Assembly: GCF_002155695.1 (NCBI RefSeq)
Contig: NZ_MUYJ01000002.1
Span: 124,001-188,000 of the forward strand
DNA from: Erythrobacter tepidarius
GTDB taxonomy: Bacteria; Pseudomonadota; Alphaproteobacteria; Sphingomonadales; Sphingomonadaceae
DNA length: 64,000 nucleotides
Direction of reading: 5' to 3'
Positions 8,961 through 18,721 of this stretch are shown here, piece by piece. The position numbers and the translations under genes are program-made. Position 1 is the first letter of the stretch; every line of letters starts with the position of its first letter. The notes under the pieces are model-generated. The model did no database searches. It had not been told where the DNA came from and saw nothing but the letters and a program-made list of their open reading frames with translations.

Positions 8961-9422
8961 CTAGGATTGACCGCGCGCCAGCTCGCCCGCCCGCAGCCGG
9001 AGCGCCGCGAGCATCTCGCGCAGCATTGTCTGCTCCTGGGGCGCGAACCCGCTCAGCAAGTCGCGCTCGGTCGCCAGCGCCAGCGGCATCACCTCCTCGT
9101 GGATCGCCCTGCCCTCGCCGGTCAGTTCGAGCAGATAGGAGCGTCCATCCTCCGGGTTGGCCGCCCGCGCCACCAACCCGCGCTCCTCCAGCACCTTGAC
9201 CGCACGGTTGACCGCGACCTTGTCCATCAGCGTCGCCGCCGTCAGCGCACGCTGGGTCATGCTGCCTGCGTCACCGAGAATCGCCATCACCCGCCATTCG
9301 GGGATCTTGAGCGCGAAGCGCTTGCGATAGCGCTCGGCGATCAGATCGCTCACCGCATTGGACGCGATCGACAGCTGGTAAGGCAGAAACCCTGCGAGCC
9401 GCCCTGCCCCCGTATCATGCAT
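8961..9422 (-). CDS. MarR family transcriptional regulator
   Basis: A 153-residue winged-helix regulator. The MarR fold is seen as IPEWRVMAILGDAG, then the recognition helix region LMDKVAVNRAVKVLEERGLV and the wing RAANPEDGRSYLLELTGEGR. The ATG at 9422 lies inside the end of the upstream crotonase gene (8-bp overlap), so the two are co-transcribed and the regulator probably responds to an acyl-CoA or aromatic-CoA ligand. An upstream in-frame extension exists but would run deep into the crotonase gene. The target operator was not identified. Confidence 0.85.
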   Translation of the reverse strand: MHDTGAGRLAGFLPYQLSIASNAVSDLIAERYRKRFALKIPEWRVMAILGDAGSMTQRALTAATLMDKVAVNRAVKVLEERGLVARAANPEDGRSYLLELTGEGRAIHEEVMPLALATERDLLSGFAPQEQTMLREMLAALRLRAGELARGQS

Positions 9423-10287
9423 AGGGTCGCGCTTCCCACCACGGGTAGAAGTCGGGCATGTCGGCGCTGACCTTGCCCGGATAGGCTGGCCGCCGCTTCT
9501 CAAGGAAGCTGGCGATACCCTCCTTGGCATCGGCTCCGCGGCTGAGGCGATAGATCGCGCGGCTGTCGATCTTGTGCGCCTCCATCGGGTGATCGGCGGC
9601 AGACAGGCGCCACATCATCGCCCGCGTCATCGCCACCGAGATCGCCGAGGTGTTCTCGGCAATCTCGCTTGCCAGCGTGCGCGCGGCGATCAGCAAATCC
9701 TCGGGCGGATGGATCGACCGCACCAGCCCGCCCGCCTTGGCCTCTTCGGCATCGAAGATGCGGCCGGTATAGCACCATTCAAGCGCCTGGCTGATCCCGA
9801 CGATACGCGGCAGGAACCAGCTCGAAGCGGCCTCGGGCACGATCCCGCGCCGGGCGAAGACGAAGCCATAGCGCGCGGTGGCGCTGGCCAGACGGATGTC
9901 CATCGCCAGCTGCATCGTCGCGCCGACACCGACGGCCACGCCGTTGCAGGCGCAAATCAGCGGCTTCTTCGATTCAAACAGCCTGAGCGTCAGCAGGCCC
10001 CCGCCGTCACGCACCCTCGGGTCGGAAAGATCCTCGACCTCGGTCGGATCGGAAAACACCTGCCCTCCGCCCTCGGGCGTCAGGTCAGCACCGGCACAAA
10101 AGGCCCGCTCGCCGCTGCCGGTGAAGATCACCGCGCGCACCGCATCATCGGCGTCGATATCGTCCATCGCCGCGATGATCTCCTCACCCATCGTGCGGGT
10201 ATAGGCGTTCATCTTCTCCGGACGGTTGAGGGTGATGGTGGCGATGCCGCCCGCCTTGGTGACGATGATCTGGGTGTAATCGCTCAT
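9415..10287 (-). CDS. enoyl-CoA hydratase/isomerase (crotonase) family protein
   Basis: A 290-residue crotonase-fold enzyme acting on acyl-CoA thioesters. The CoA/oxyanion segments AFCAGADL and ACNGVAVGVGATMQLAMDIR are clear, and the catalytic Glu is found in RRGIVPEAASS. The start ATG at 10287 follows GAGAGG; a longer open frame upstream lacks support. The sequence resembles crotonase-family proteins annotated as 2-(1,2-epoxy-phenylacetyl)-CoA isomerase or plain enoyl-CoA hydratase; the exact substrate is not decidable here. It overlaps the marR gene downstream. Confidence 0.88.
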   Translation of the reverse strand: MSDYTQIIVTKAGGIATITLNRPEKMNAYTRTMGEEIIAAMDDIDADDAVRAVIFTGSGERAFCAGADLTPEGGGQVFSDPTEVEDLSDPRVRDGGGLLTLRLFESKKPLICACNGVAVGVGATMQLAMDIRLASATARYGFVFARRGIVPEAASSWFLPRIVGISQALEWCYTGRIFDAEEAKAGGLVRSIHPPEDLLIAARTLASEIAENTSAISVAMTRAMMWRLSAADHPMEAHKIDSRAIYRLSRGADAKEGIASFLEKRRPAYPGKVSADMPDFYPWWEARPYA

Positions 10288-10501
10288 GGGAATCCTCTCT
10301 GCACGCCGTTCATCTTCGGGGCTGTTGGAGACACATGAGACACTGTCCAGAACACGAAAACAAGCCTCGCGCAGGGGTGCGATTTTGACAGGGGACGAAA
10401 GCAGGAAGGGCCAGGCGCGCGGCATGGGGACATGCCAGAGGACGCGCCCGGATGTAGGAAAGCGGCCCTTCGCCTGGAAAACCTGCGAGCCGGAAAGGCA
10501 A

Positions 10502-10533
10502 CCGCCCCCCGCGCCGGGCGGCGCGGGGGGCGG
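10502..10533 (-). terminator. strong GC hairpin downstream of the SDR gene
   Basis: A perfect 14-base inverted repeat, CCGCCCCCCGCGCC and its complement, around a 4-base loop. It starts 25 bases past the stop of the minus-strand SDR gene. Only a short, weak pyrimidine run follows on that strand. It probably separates the SDR transcript from the crotonase/marR unit. Confidence 0.6.
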
Positions 10534-10557
10534 CAATTGGCTGATTGCGATATCGGC

Positions 10558-11343
10558 TCAGCGCGGCGCCATGCGGATGGCGCCGTCGAGGCGCACGTCC
10601 TCGCCGTTGAAATAGCCGGTTTCGATCATGCACAGCGCCAGCTTGGCATATTCCTCCGGCATCCCAAGGCGCTTGGGGAACGGCACCGACGCAGCCAGCG
10701 CATCGCGCACGTTCTGCGGCGCGGCGGCGAGCAGCGGGGTGTCGAAGATGCCAGGCAGGATGGTGTTGACGCGGATGCCTTCGGCCATCAGGTCGCGGGC
10801 GATCGGCAGGGTCATGCCGACCACGCCAGCCTTCGATGCCGAATAGGCGGCCTGGCCCATCTGACCGTCTTCGGCAGCGACCGAGGCGGTGTTGACGATC
10901 GCGCCACGCTCGCCGAACGCGTCGATCGGATCGAGAGTCAGCATCCCGGCAGCCGACTTAGCGATGCAGCGGAAGGTGCCGATCAGATTAACTTGGATCA
11001 CGAAATCGAAGGCCGAAATCGGGAAGTGCTTGATCGAGCCGTCTTCCTTCGAGCGGCTTGCGGTCTTGATCGCATTTCCGATCCCCGCGCAGTTGACGAG
11101 GATGCGCTCCTGCCCATGGGCTTCGCGCGCCTTGGCAAAACCGGCGTCAACTTCCGCATCGCTCGTCACGTTGACCTTGCAGAAGATGCCGCCGATTTCG
11201 GCAGCCACGGCGTTGCCCTTCTCCTCGTTCATATCGAAGATCGCAACCTTGGCGCCCTTCGCCGCCAGCGCACGGGCCGTGGCCGCGCCGAGGCCCGAGG
11301 CACCGCCGGTGACGACGGCAGGGGTATTGGCAGAAACTTCCAT
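10558..11343 (-). CDS. SDR family 3-hydroxyacyl-CoA dehydrogenase (type II, HSD17B10-like)
   Basis: A 261-residue classical short-chain dehydrogenase. Seen are the NAD-binding TGGASGLGAATA, an Asp after the second strand (FDMNEE, indicating NAD rather than NADP), NCAGIG, the catalytic Ser in NTASVAAEDG and the YSASK Tyr/Lys pair. The C-terminal FPKRLGMPEEYAKL and GYFNGEDVRLDGAIRM are typical of type II 3-hydroxyacyl-CoA dehydrogenases. It lies 88 bp downstream of a thiolase and upstream of a crotonase, so the three together cover the hydration, oxidation and thiolysis steps of acyl-CoA breakdown. Confidence 0.88.
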   Translation of the reverse strand: MEVSANTPAVVTGGASGLGAATARALAAKGAKVAIFDMNEEKGNAVAAEIGGIFCKVNVTSDAEVDAGFAKAREAHGQERILVNCAGIGNAIKTASRSKEDGSIKHFPISAFDFVIQVNLIGTFRCIAKSAAGMLTLDPIDAFGERGAIVNTASVAAEDGQMGQAAYSASKAGVVGMTLPIARDLMAEGIRVNTILPGIFDTPLLAAAPQNVRDALAASVPFPKRLGMPEEYAKLALCMIETGYFNGEDVRLDGAIRMAPR

Positions 11344-11431
11344 TGGCTTTCCTCTCAGATTGGGATGATCAATTCAGCCCGGGCGGCGCTTGAGCGAGGA
11401 TCCTGGCCGGCGAAGCGCAGGCAAAAACGCA

Positions 11432-12601
<1,170 letters not shown>

Positions 12602-13063
12602 GTCTTTCTCCATGCAATCCGAATGTCGGACCTTGTCAGGCCGGGCGCGGGCAGGCGGATAATCAGTTGCGTATCGCCACTTGCCTTGGGCCAACCGCCT
12701 ATTGAAGCCGCAGGCGCAAATCAAGCCAGCAAAATGATGGTACTGCGGGCGCCCAGCGGTGGTCGTGCCGGTCCGATCCGAGGGCACTGCATCCTTGCAT
12801 CACGAATCACCTGAAGCCGCCATAACGCACTGTTGCGTTCAAGTGACAATCGCAGCGTGAACGGCGTGCTGCGCGTCGGAAATGCTTGGCTTCCATGCGG
12901 GCATGGGACAAGGACAGCACTACGTGTGATCTCGCCTCGCAAGGGGTGAATTTTCGCACCTGATAAATGGCCGCTTTGGCGGGCCAGCTATCCGGCTCCG
13001 TCACTCGGTAACATCTTGGGTCGGCCTTTCCGGGCCGGACATGAGCAAAGGGAACGTAAAAAT
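12602..13063. other. 462-bp divergent intergenic region (thiolase / TonB receptor)
   Basis: This gap separates the minus-strand thiolase from the plus-strand TonB-dependent receptor and must hold both promoters. I found no gene in it (the short open frames have no Shine-Dalgarno and no protein-like composition) and no convincing -35/-10 pair or strong palindrome. A Shine-Dalgarno AAAGGGA precedes the receptor start at 13064. Confidence 0.5.
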
Positions 13064-16039
13064 ATGAAGATCTCGACCAATCTCAGGCTGGGCGTCGGCA
13101 CGATCGCGCTCGGCCTTGCCCTTTCGGCAACGCCTGCGTTCGCGCAGGATGCTGGAGAAGCCGAGACCGCGACCGATGAGCCCACTTCGGGTCAGACGAT
13201 CATCGTCACTGGTTCGCGCATCGAGAACCCCAACCTCAAGCTCTCGAGCCCGGTCGGCGTCGTCAGCGAGACCGAACTCCAGCTGCGCCAGATCAACAAC
13301 GCCGAACAGTTCCTGCGCGAACTTCCCTCGGCGGTGCCGAGCATCGGTTCGGCGGTGAACAACGGTAACGGCGGTGCGGCCTTCGTCAACCTGCGTGGCA
13401 TCGGCTCGCAGCGTAACCTCGTGCTGCTTGATGGTCGCCGCTTCGTCCCGGCGGACGAAACCGGCCGCGTCGACCTCAACAACATCCCGCTCGCCGTAAT
13501 CGAGCGCACCGAAGTCCTGACCGGTGGCGCCACCACCACCTATGGCGCTGACGCGATCTCGGGCGTGGTGAACTTCATCACCAAGAAGGATTTCGAAGGC
13601 GTCCAGGTTGATGCCAGCTCGCTCATCACCGAGCGTGGCGACGGCCTCACCCACCGTGTCGACGTGACCATGGGCGGCAACTTCGCTGACGGTCGTGGCA
13701 ACGCGGTGTTCAGCATCGGCTACCAGAAGGTCGACGAAGTCTTTCAGGGTGACCGTTCCTTCTCGGAATTCAACGTCGACTCCTTCACCGGCACTGCCGG
13801 CGGCTCGTCGAACGCGGTCCCGGCCGTTATCATCGGCCCTCCGGGCCCCGGGCCGGCCGTTGTCGGCCAGATCAACGAGGCCGGCACCGATATCGGGCCG
13901 TTCGACCGTCCGTTCAACTTCAACCCGTTCAACATCTTTCAGACCCCGTTCGAACGCTACAATATCTACGGTTCGGCAAACTACGAAGTGTCGGACGCGG
14001 TCGAACTGTTCACTCAAGGGGTGTTCTCCCGGCAGACCGTCTCGACGATCATCGCTCCGGGTGGTTCGTTCTTCAACACCTACAGGTTCAACCTCAACAA
14101 CCCGTTCATCCCGGAAGCCATCGCCCAGCGCTTCGGCAATCGTCTCGGTCTGACGCCGGCGCAGTATGCTGCCGCGCGCAACACGCCGTTTGGTCCGACC
14201 CTGCCCAACGGTGCGGCCAACCCGGACTACGTCGAGTTCGGCGCGCAGGTGCGTCGTCGTTCGGTCGAAGCGGGCGTTCGCTTCTCCGACTTCACCACCA
14301 CCCTGTTCAACCTGGTGGTCGGTGCCCGCGGCGGCATCACCGATGACATCAACTGGGAAGTGTCGGCCACCTATGGTGAATCCGAGCGTATCCAGCGTCA
14401 GGGCGGCTTTGCCCGTCTCGACCGCCTGCAGCAGGCGGTGCTGGCGATCCCTGATGGTTCGGGTGGCGTGCGCTGCATCGACACCTCACGTGGTTGCGCT
14501 CCCATCAACCTGTTCGGCACCGAAGGCAACCTCGGCTCGCCGGAGGCGATCGGCTTCGCCTTTAACCTGACCCAGCAGGTTGTGGACACCTCGGAAATCG
14601 GCACGGTCAGCGGCCTGATCTCGGGCGACCTGCCCTTCGCGATCTCGTCAACCCCGGTCGCCTTCGCGATCGGTGCAGACTACCGCCGCTACGCCACTGG
14701 CCAAGAGTCGGATGAAGCGTCGCAGACCCCGGGTGCGGTGGTCGGCGGCGGCGGTGCTGACCCGAACTTCACCGGTGAATACGAGAACATCGACCTGTTC
14801 GGGGAACTTATCGTTCCGCTGCTCGAAGGCGTGCCTTTCGCCGAAAGTCTGACCCTCGAACTGGGTGGCCGTTATTCCGACATCAACATCGTGGGTTCGG
14901 AATTCACCTGGAAGGCGGGCGGTTCGTGGGAGCCGGTCCAGGGTCTGCGTATCCGCGGCAACTACTCGCGCGCCGCGCGTGCGCCGAACATCGGCGAACT
15001 GTTCTTCCCGGCAACGACCGGGCTGGACAACCTCGCTGTTGACCCGTGCGCCGGTGCTGCGCCGCTCAGCAATCCCCAGCTTGCGGCGGTCTGCCAAGCG
15101 CAGGGCGCTCCGGCGGGGACGATCGGCAGCATTCTGCAACCCGCTGCCGGCCAGATCAACGTGACCACAGGTGGCAACATCGATCTGGACTTCGAGATCG
15201 CCAAGACCTGGACGGTCGGCTTCGTTGCGACTCCCGCGGCGCTTCCGCGTCTGTCGTTCTCGGTCGACTACTTCAACATCAAGCTTGACGGTGCGATCAA
15301 TTCGCCCGAGATCGGTGACATCATTGATGGCTGCTACGCCAGCGGCAACCTGAACTTCGGCTCCAACCCCTTCTGCCAGCTGATCGAACGTAACCCGCTC
15401 ACTGGCGGTCTTGACGGTGCGCCAAGCGAACTGCGCGGCCTGCTGCTGAACCTGACCAACCTCGGTCGGATCAAGACTGACGGGATCGACGTGTCGCTGA
15501 ACTGGGGCACCGATATCACCAGCTTGATCGGCTTCGATCTGTCGGTGAATGGCACATGGACCAACCAGAACCGCTTCCAAGCGATTGCCGGTTCGCCCAC
15601 CTCGCCGTTCCGTAACTGCGTCGGGTTCTACTCGGTCAACTGCGACTCGATCCAGCCGGAGTTCGTGTTCGACACCCGCGGGTCCTTCCGCTTCGATGAC
15701 GATGCGATGCTTTCGCTGCGCTGGCGCTATCTGAGCGGAACCGAGCAGGAGCCGCTGGACATCGCTTCGCAGGGTCCGGCCTTCTCGGGCAACTCGCCGG
15801 TGTTCGGTGACGTCGACTTCACGCAGATCCCCTCGGAAAGCTACTTCGACCTCACGGCGCAGTTCTATGCGATGGACAATCTGACGCTGACGCTGACCGT
15901 AACCAACCTGTTCGACAACCAGCCGACCGTTGTTGGTTCGACCATCGGCACCACCGCCTTCAACAGCGGTAACGTGTTCCCGTCGACCTACGACGCTCTG
16001 GGTCGTCGCTACTCAGCGGCGGTTCAGTTCCGCTTCTGA
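13064..16039 (+). CDS. TonB-dependent outer-membrane receptor
   Basis: A 991-residue TonB-dependent transporter with a signal peptide ending in ATPAFAQD. The TonB-box/plug start TIIVTGSRI follows, then the plug-domain motifs NLRGIGSQRNLVLLDGRR and EVLTGGATTTYGADAISG, a 22-strand-type barrel, and a terminal strand ending in YSAAVQFRF, whose final Phe is the outer-membrane insertion signal. Two Cys pairs occur in loops (RCIDTSRGCAP, and DPCAGAAPL with VCQAQG). It is of the Oar-like/peptide-type receptors abundant in sphingomonads; a peptidase gene lies just downstream, which hints at oligopeptide uptake, but the substrate is not determined. Confidence 0.9.
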   Translation: MKISTNLRLGVGTIALGLALSATPAFAQDAGEAETATDEPTSGQTIIVTGSRIENPNLKLSSPVGVVSETELQLRQINNAEQFLRELPSAVPSIGSAVNNGNGGAAFVNLRGIGSQRNLVLLDGRRFVPADETGRVDLNNIPLAVIERTEVLTGGATTTYGADAISGVVNFITKKDFEGVQVDASSLITERGDGLTHRVDVTMGGNFADGRGNAVFSIGYQKVDEVFQGDRSFSEFNVDSFTGTAGGSSNAVPAVIIGPPGPGPAVVGQINEAGTDIGPFDRPFNFNPFNIFQTPFERYNIYGSANYEVSDAVELFTQGVFSRQTVSTIIAPGGSFFNTYRFNLNNPFIPEAIAQRFGNRLGLTPAQYAAARNTPFGPTLPNGAANPDYVEFGAQVRRRSVEAGVRFSDFTTTLFNLVVGARGGITDDINWEVSATYGESERIQRQGGFARLDRLQQAVLAIPDGSGGVRCIDTSRGCAPINLFGTEGNLGSPEAIGFAFNLTQQVVDTSEIGTVSGLISGDLPFAISSTPVAFAIGADYRRYATGQESDEASQTPGAVVGGGGADPNFTGEYENIDLFGELIVPLLEGVPFAESLTLELGGRYSDINIVGSEFTWKAGGSWEPVQGLRIRGNYSRAARAPNIGELFFPATTGLDNLAVDPCAGAAPLSNPQLAAVCQAQGAPAGTIGSILQPAAGQINVTTGGNIDLDFEIAKTWTVGFVATPAALPRLSFSVDYFNIKLDGAINSPEIGDIIDGCYASGNLNFGSNPFCQLIERNPLTGGLDGAPSELRGLLLNLTNLGRIKTDGIDVSLNWGTDITSLIGFDLSVNGTWTNQNRFQAIAGSPTSPFRNCVGFYSVNCDSIQPEFVFDTRGSFRFDDDAMLSLRWRYLSGTEQEPLDIASQGPAFSGNSPVFGDVDFTQIPSESYFDLTAQFYAMDNLTLTLTVTNLFDNQPTVVGSTIGTTAFNSGNVFPSTYDALGRRYSAAVQFRF

Positions 16040-16056
16040 TCAAAGCCGGAAACGCA

Positions 16057-16094
16057 AAAAAGGGGGCGGGTCGCAAGGCCCGTCCTCTTTCTTT
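16057..16094 (+). terminator. Rho-independent terminator after the TonB receptor
   Basis: A 7-base stem (GGGCGGG at 16064-16070 with CCCGTCC at 16079-16085, one G-T pair) is preceded by an A-run and followed by TCTTTCTTTAT. It lies 18-55 bases after the receptor stop codon. Confidence 0.7.
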
Positions 16095-16144
16095 ATCTGC
16101 CTAACTCTGTATGCTGGATCCACCGCTTTTCAGGGAGAACTCTC

Positions 16145-16474
16145 ATGATCTTCACCCTCTCTACCGCGCTCCCTGCCGTGCTTCTCCTGCAGGCCACCGC
16201 GGCCGCGCCGCAACAAAAGGAGCCTGAACAGCAGCGGGCGACCGGCACCGCCGTGACGAACCAGGAAACGGCCAAACTCGCCGCAGCCGAAGAAATCACC
16301 GACAAGAATCACCCCGAATACGTGCGCTGCCGCAGCGAGCGAGTGATCGGTTCGCTCGCCAAGCGCAAGAAAACCTGCATGACCAACCGCGAATGGGAGA
16401 TTGCCGCCCGCACGGGCAATCGCGGTGCGCGTGACATCGTGGAAAGCCAGCAGGTCGGCATGAACGGCCAGTAA
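16145..16474 (+). CDS. small secreted protein of unknown function
   Basis: A 109-residue protein with an N-terminal hydrophobic signal sequence (MIFTLSTALPAVLLLQATA), a Gln/Glu/Ala-rich linker and a compact C-terminal part with two cysteines 18 residues apart (VRCRSERV and KKTCMTNREW). The pattern CR-x-E-x(2)-G-S-x(n)-C-M-T-x-x-E-W is one I associate with short periplasmic proteins of sphingomonads, but no function is known to me. The Shine-Dalgarno AGGGAGAA supports the start. It stands alone between two terminators. Confidence 0.7.
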   Translation: MIFTLSTALPAVLLLQATAAAPQQKEPEQQRATGTAVTNQETAKLAAAEEITDKNHPEYVRCRSERVIGSLAKRKKTCMTNREWEIAARTGNRGARDIVESQQVGMNGQ

Positions 16475-16514
16475 TCGCCGCTCGGCGCGACGTGGCCCTG
16501 TCCGGCACAAAACC

Positions 16515-16550
16515 AAAAGGGCCCAGCCTTGTTGCGGCCAGGCCCCTTTT
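16515..16550. terminator. bidirectional terminator between converging genes
   Basis: An inverted repeat with AAAAGGG at 16515-16521 and CCCCTTTT at 16543-16550 lies between the small plus-strand gene (ends 16474) and the minus-strand peptidase (ends 16575). The A- and T-runs at its two ends let it act in both directions. Confidence 0.65.
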
Positions 16551-16574
16551 GCTTTGGGCCTGAAGCCCGCCTTC

Positions 16575-18569
16575 CTACAGCCCGCCGGGGCCGCAGTCGT
16601 TGGCGAGGAAGTCGAGCATCTTGGTGTAGAGCTGCTGCTGGTGGCTGAACATCAGCGTGTTACCGAAGTGGTCCGCCCCCTTCAGCGTGATGAATTCGCC
16701 GGTCTTGCCCGCCGCCTCGAAAGCCTTCTGGTAGTCCTTGAGGTGGTAATACATCACCCGCCGGTCGACATCGCCGTGCACCATCAGCAGCGGAATGTTG
16801 ACCTTCGAAACCTCGTTTATCGGGTTGACGGTGGTTCCGCCGCGGTGGCGGTTCCAGTCGTCGAGCGTCTTGAGCGTGGGATCGCGCCGGCCGAGATACT
16901 GCTTCTCGGCATCGGCCACCGCCGCCACCGCGATCGCGCACTGGTAGAGCTGCTCCTCGCGGCTCAATGCGACCAGCGCGGCATAGCCACCATAAGACCA
17001 GCCGAAGAAGGCGACCCGGTTGGGATCGGCAAGCCCCTGTTCGATCAGGTACTTCACCCCGTCGTCCTTGTCGTCCTGCATGGCGAGACCGTGCTGCTTG
17101 TAGCCGGCATCGAAATGCCTCTGCCCCCATCCGGTCGAAATGCGGTTTTCGGGGTGGAACACCATGTAGCCAGCCGAGGCGAGCATCTGGCCCATCTCGT
17201 CATAGCTCACCATGCCGTTCACCGCCGGGCCGCCATTGTGCTGGACGATCAGCGGAAACGGCGGCTTGCCCTTGGGAATCGTCACGTAGCCGGGGATGAT
17301 CAGCCCGTCGCGGGCCTTGTAGCGGATATATTTCACGTCCGAGAGCTGTGCGGGATCGACCAGCGGATTGCGGCTGCCGAGCTTGGCGAGCTTGCCGTCC
17401 ATCACCAGCCAGAACGAGCCTGGATCGTGCGGCCCGCGATTGGTGACGATCATCGTCTTGCCGTCGAGCGAACGGCTGGAGATCGACACTTGCCAGGCGT
17501 AAGGGATCTGCTGTTCGAGCGCCTCGTGGAGCGCCTTTTCCTCCTCGTCGAACCAGAAACGTTCCATCTTCTGGCCGGGGTAGCGCGCGGCCACCAGCTT
17601 CTCGTTGCCGGGGATGGAGTGCAACTGGATGCCCATCACGTCGGCATCCTCGGCCTGGAATAGCTTTTTGCCGATCTGGCCCGTGGTGAAATCGAACTCG
17701 TAGAGGCCGGCCTTGTCTTCCCCGTTGGGATTGTCGATCAAGTAGCCGATATTAGGATTGTTCGGATCGAAGCCGGCGATCCCGTGGAACCCGCTCAGCA
17801 CGCGGTAGATGTTCTTGGGATCTTCGATGTCGAGCTCCTGGAACTTGGTCCAGTCGCTGTCGCCGGGCTTGCGGTAATAGTAGATATATTTGCCGGCATC
17901 GAGATCGGGCGAGACGGCGAAGCGCGGATTGCCTTCATTGTCCCAGGCGGATACCGAACGGATCTTGCCACCGGTGCGCAGCACCAGTTCGCGCGCGCCG
18001 GTCTTGAGGTTGAACTTGTAGTAGGAACGCGGTCGGAAGGCGGCGAGCGGATCGACGCCGGTCGGATCGGCCACTGCCGTGCCGGTGCTGATCAGCACGT
18101 GATCGGGATCGTTCGGCAGCGTGTTGACGATGCCGAAATTGCCATCGACGCGGGTGAACTTGTTGGCTTCGAGACTGTAGGAATAGGCAAGATAGTCGCG
18201 CACATCCTGTTCCGGCCCCTTCACCGTCGTGCGATTGACCTGCCATGCGCTGCCGAAGATGAAATCATTGCTGACCCACTGCGCGCTGATGATCTCCATC
18301 GGATCGGCGTTGAGGCGGCGGAACGGCTTGGACAGGTCGTTGGTCTTGTAGATCTCGAGGATATACTCGCCGTCCTTGCTCTCGATCTTGTGCACCAGCA
18401 CGTGCTTGCCATCGGGCGAGACCTGCACCGCATTGACGACTTCGCGCAGCGCCCAGACGTCGATCGGCACCGCGCTTTGCGCCTGCGTATCGGCAGGCGC
18501 GGCAAGCGACAGGCCGATGACGGACACACCTACCATCGCGGCCCAAAGGGGGGTCTTGAGAAATTTCAT
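16575..18569 (-). CDS. S9 family (prolyl oligopeptidase-type) serine peptidase, secreted
   Basis: A 664-residue exported peptidase with a signal peptide, then a beta-propeller-type N-terminal half (repeated strands such as SPDGKHVLVHKIESKDG) and a C-terminal alpha/beta-hydrolase domain. The nucleophile is in FFGWSYGGYAAL (Ser near residue 523), the Asp in VHGDVDRRV (~600) and the His in GADHFGN (~634). This is the dipeptidyl/acylaminoacyl-peptidase branch of S9. The ATG at 18569 heads the signal peptide. It is transcribed in the same direction as the TonB receptor gene upstream (stop at 18722) but separated from it by a terminator. Confidence 0.9.
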   Translation of the reverse strand: MKFLKTPLWAAMVGVSVIGLSLAAPADTQAQSAVPIDVWALREVVNAVQVSPDGKHVLVHKIESKDGEYILEIYKTNDLSKPFRRLNADPMEIISAQWVSNDFIFGSAWQVNRTTVKGPEQDVRDYLAYSYSLEANKFTRVDGNFGIVNTLPNDPDHVLISTGTAVADPTGVDPLAAFRPRSYYKFNLKTGARELVLRTGGKIRSVSAWDNEGNPRFAVSPDLDAGKYIYYYRKPGDSDWTKFQELDIEDPKNIYRVLSGFHGIAGFDPNNPNIGYLIDNPNGEDKAGLYEFDFTTGQIGKKLFQAEDADVMGIQLHSIPGNEKLVAARYPGQKMERFWFDEEEKALHEALEQQIPYAWQVSISSRSLDGKTMIVTNRGPHDPGSFWLVMDGKLAKLGSRNPLVDPAQLSDVKYIRYKARDGLIIPGYVTIPKGKPPFPLIVQHNGGPAVNGMVSYDEMGQMLASAGYMVFHPENRISTGWGQRHFDAGYKQHGLAMQDDKDDGVKYLIEQGLADPNRVAFFGWSYGGYAALVALSREEQLYQCAIAVAAVADAEKQYLGRRDPTLKTLDDWNRHRGGTTVNPINEVSKVNIPLLMVHGDVDRRVMYYHLKDYQKAFEAAGKTGEFITLKGADHFGNTLMFSHQQQLYTKMLDFLANDCGPGGL

Positions 18570-18659
18570 GCGTGCGACTCTACCCGTGTGAAGCCAAACC
18601 AAGCGATGAGACTATCGCAATCAGGTGCGGGTGTCTCGCCCACCTTGTACGCGAACAGA

Positions 18660-18697
18660 AAAACGGCCCCCCACATTGCGCGAGAGGCCGCTTTTCT
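18660..18697 (-). terminator. terminator of the minus-strand TonB receptor gene
   Basis: On the minus strand a CGGCC/GGCCG stem with a 17-base loop is followed by TTTTTC. It starts about 30 bases after the receptor stop at 18722 and lies upstream of the peptidase gene, so the two are probably separate transcripts. Confidence 0.5.
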
Positions 18698-18721
18698 TTG
18701 CCTTTTCAGGTCGTCCCTCGA

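Noticed and set aside
10502-10533. The strong GC hairpin as a possible mobile-element end or REP-like repeat.
   Set aside because: It occurs once in the window and sits right after a stop codon, so a terminator is the simpler reading.
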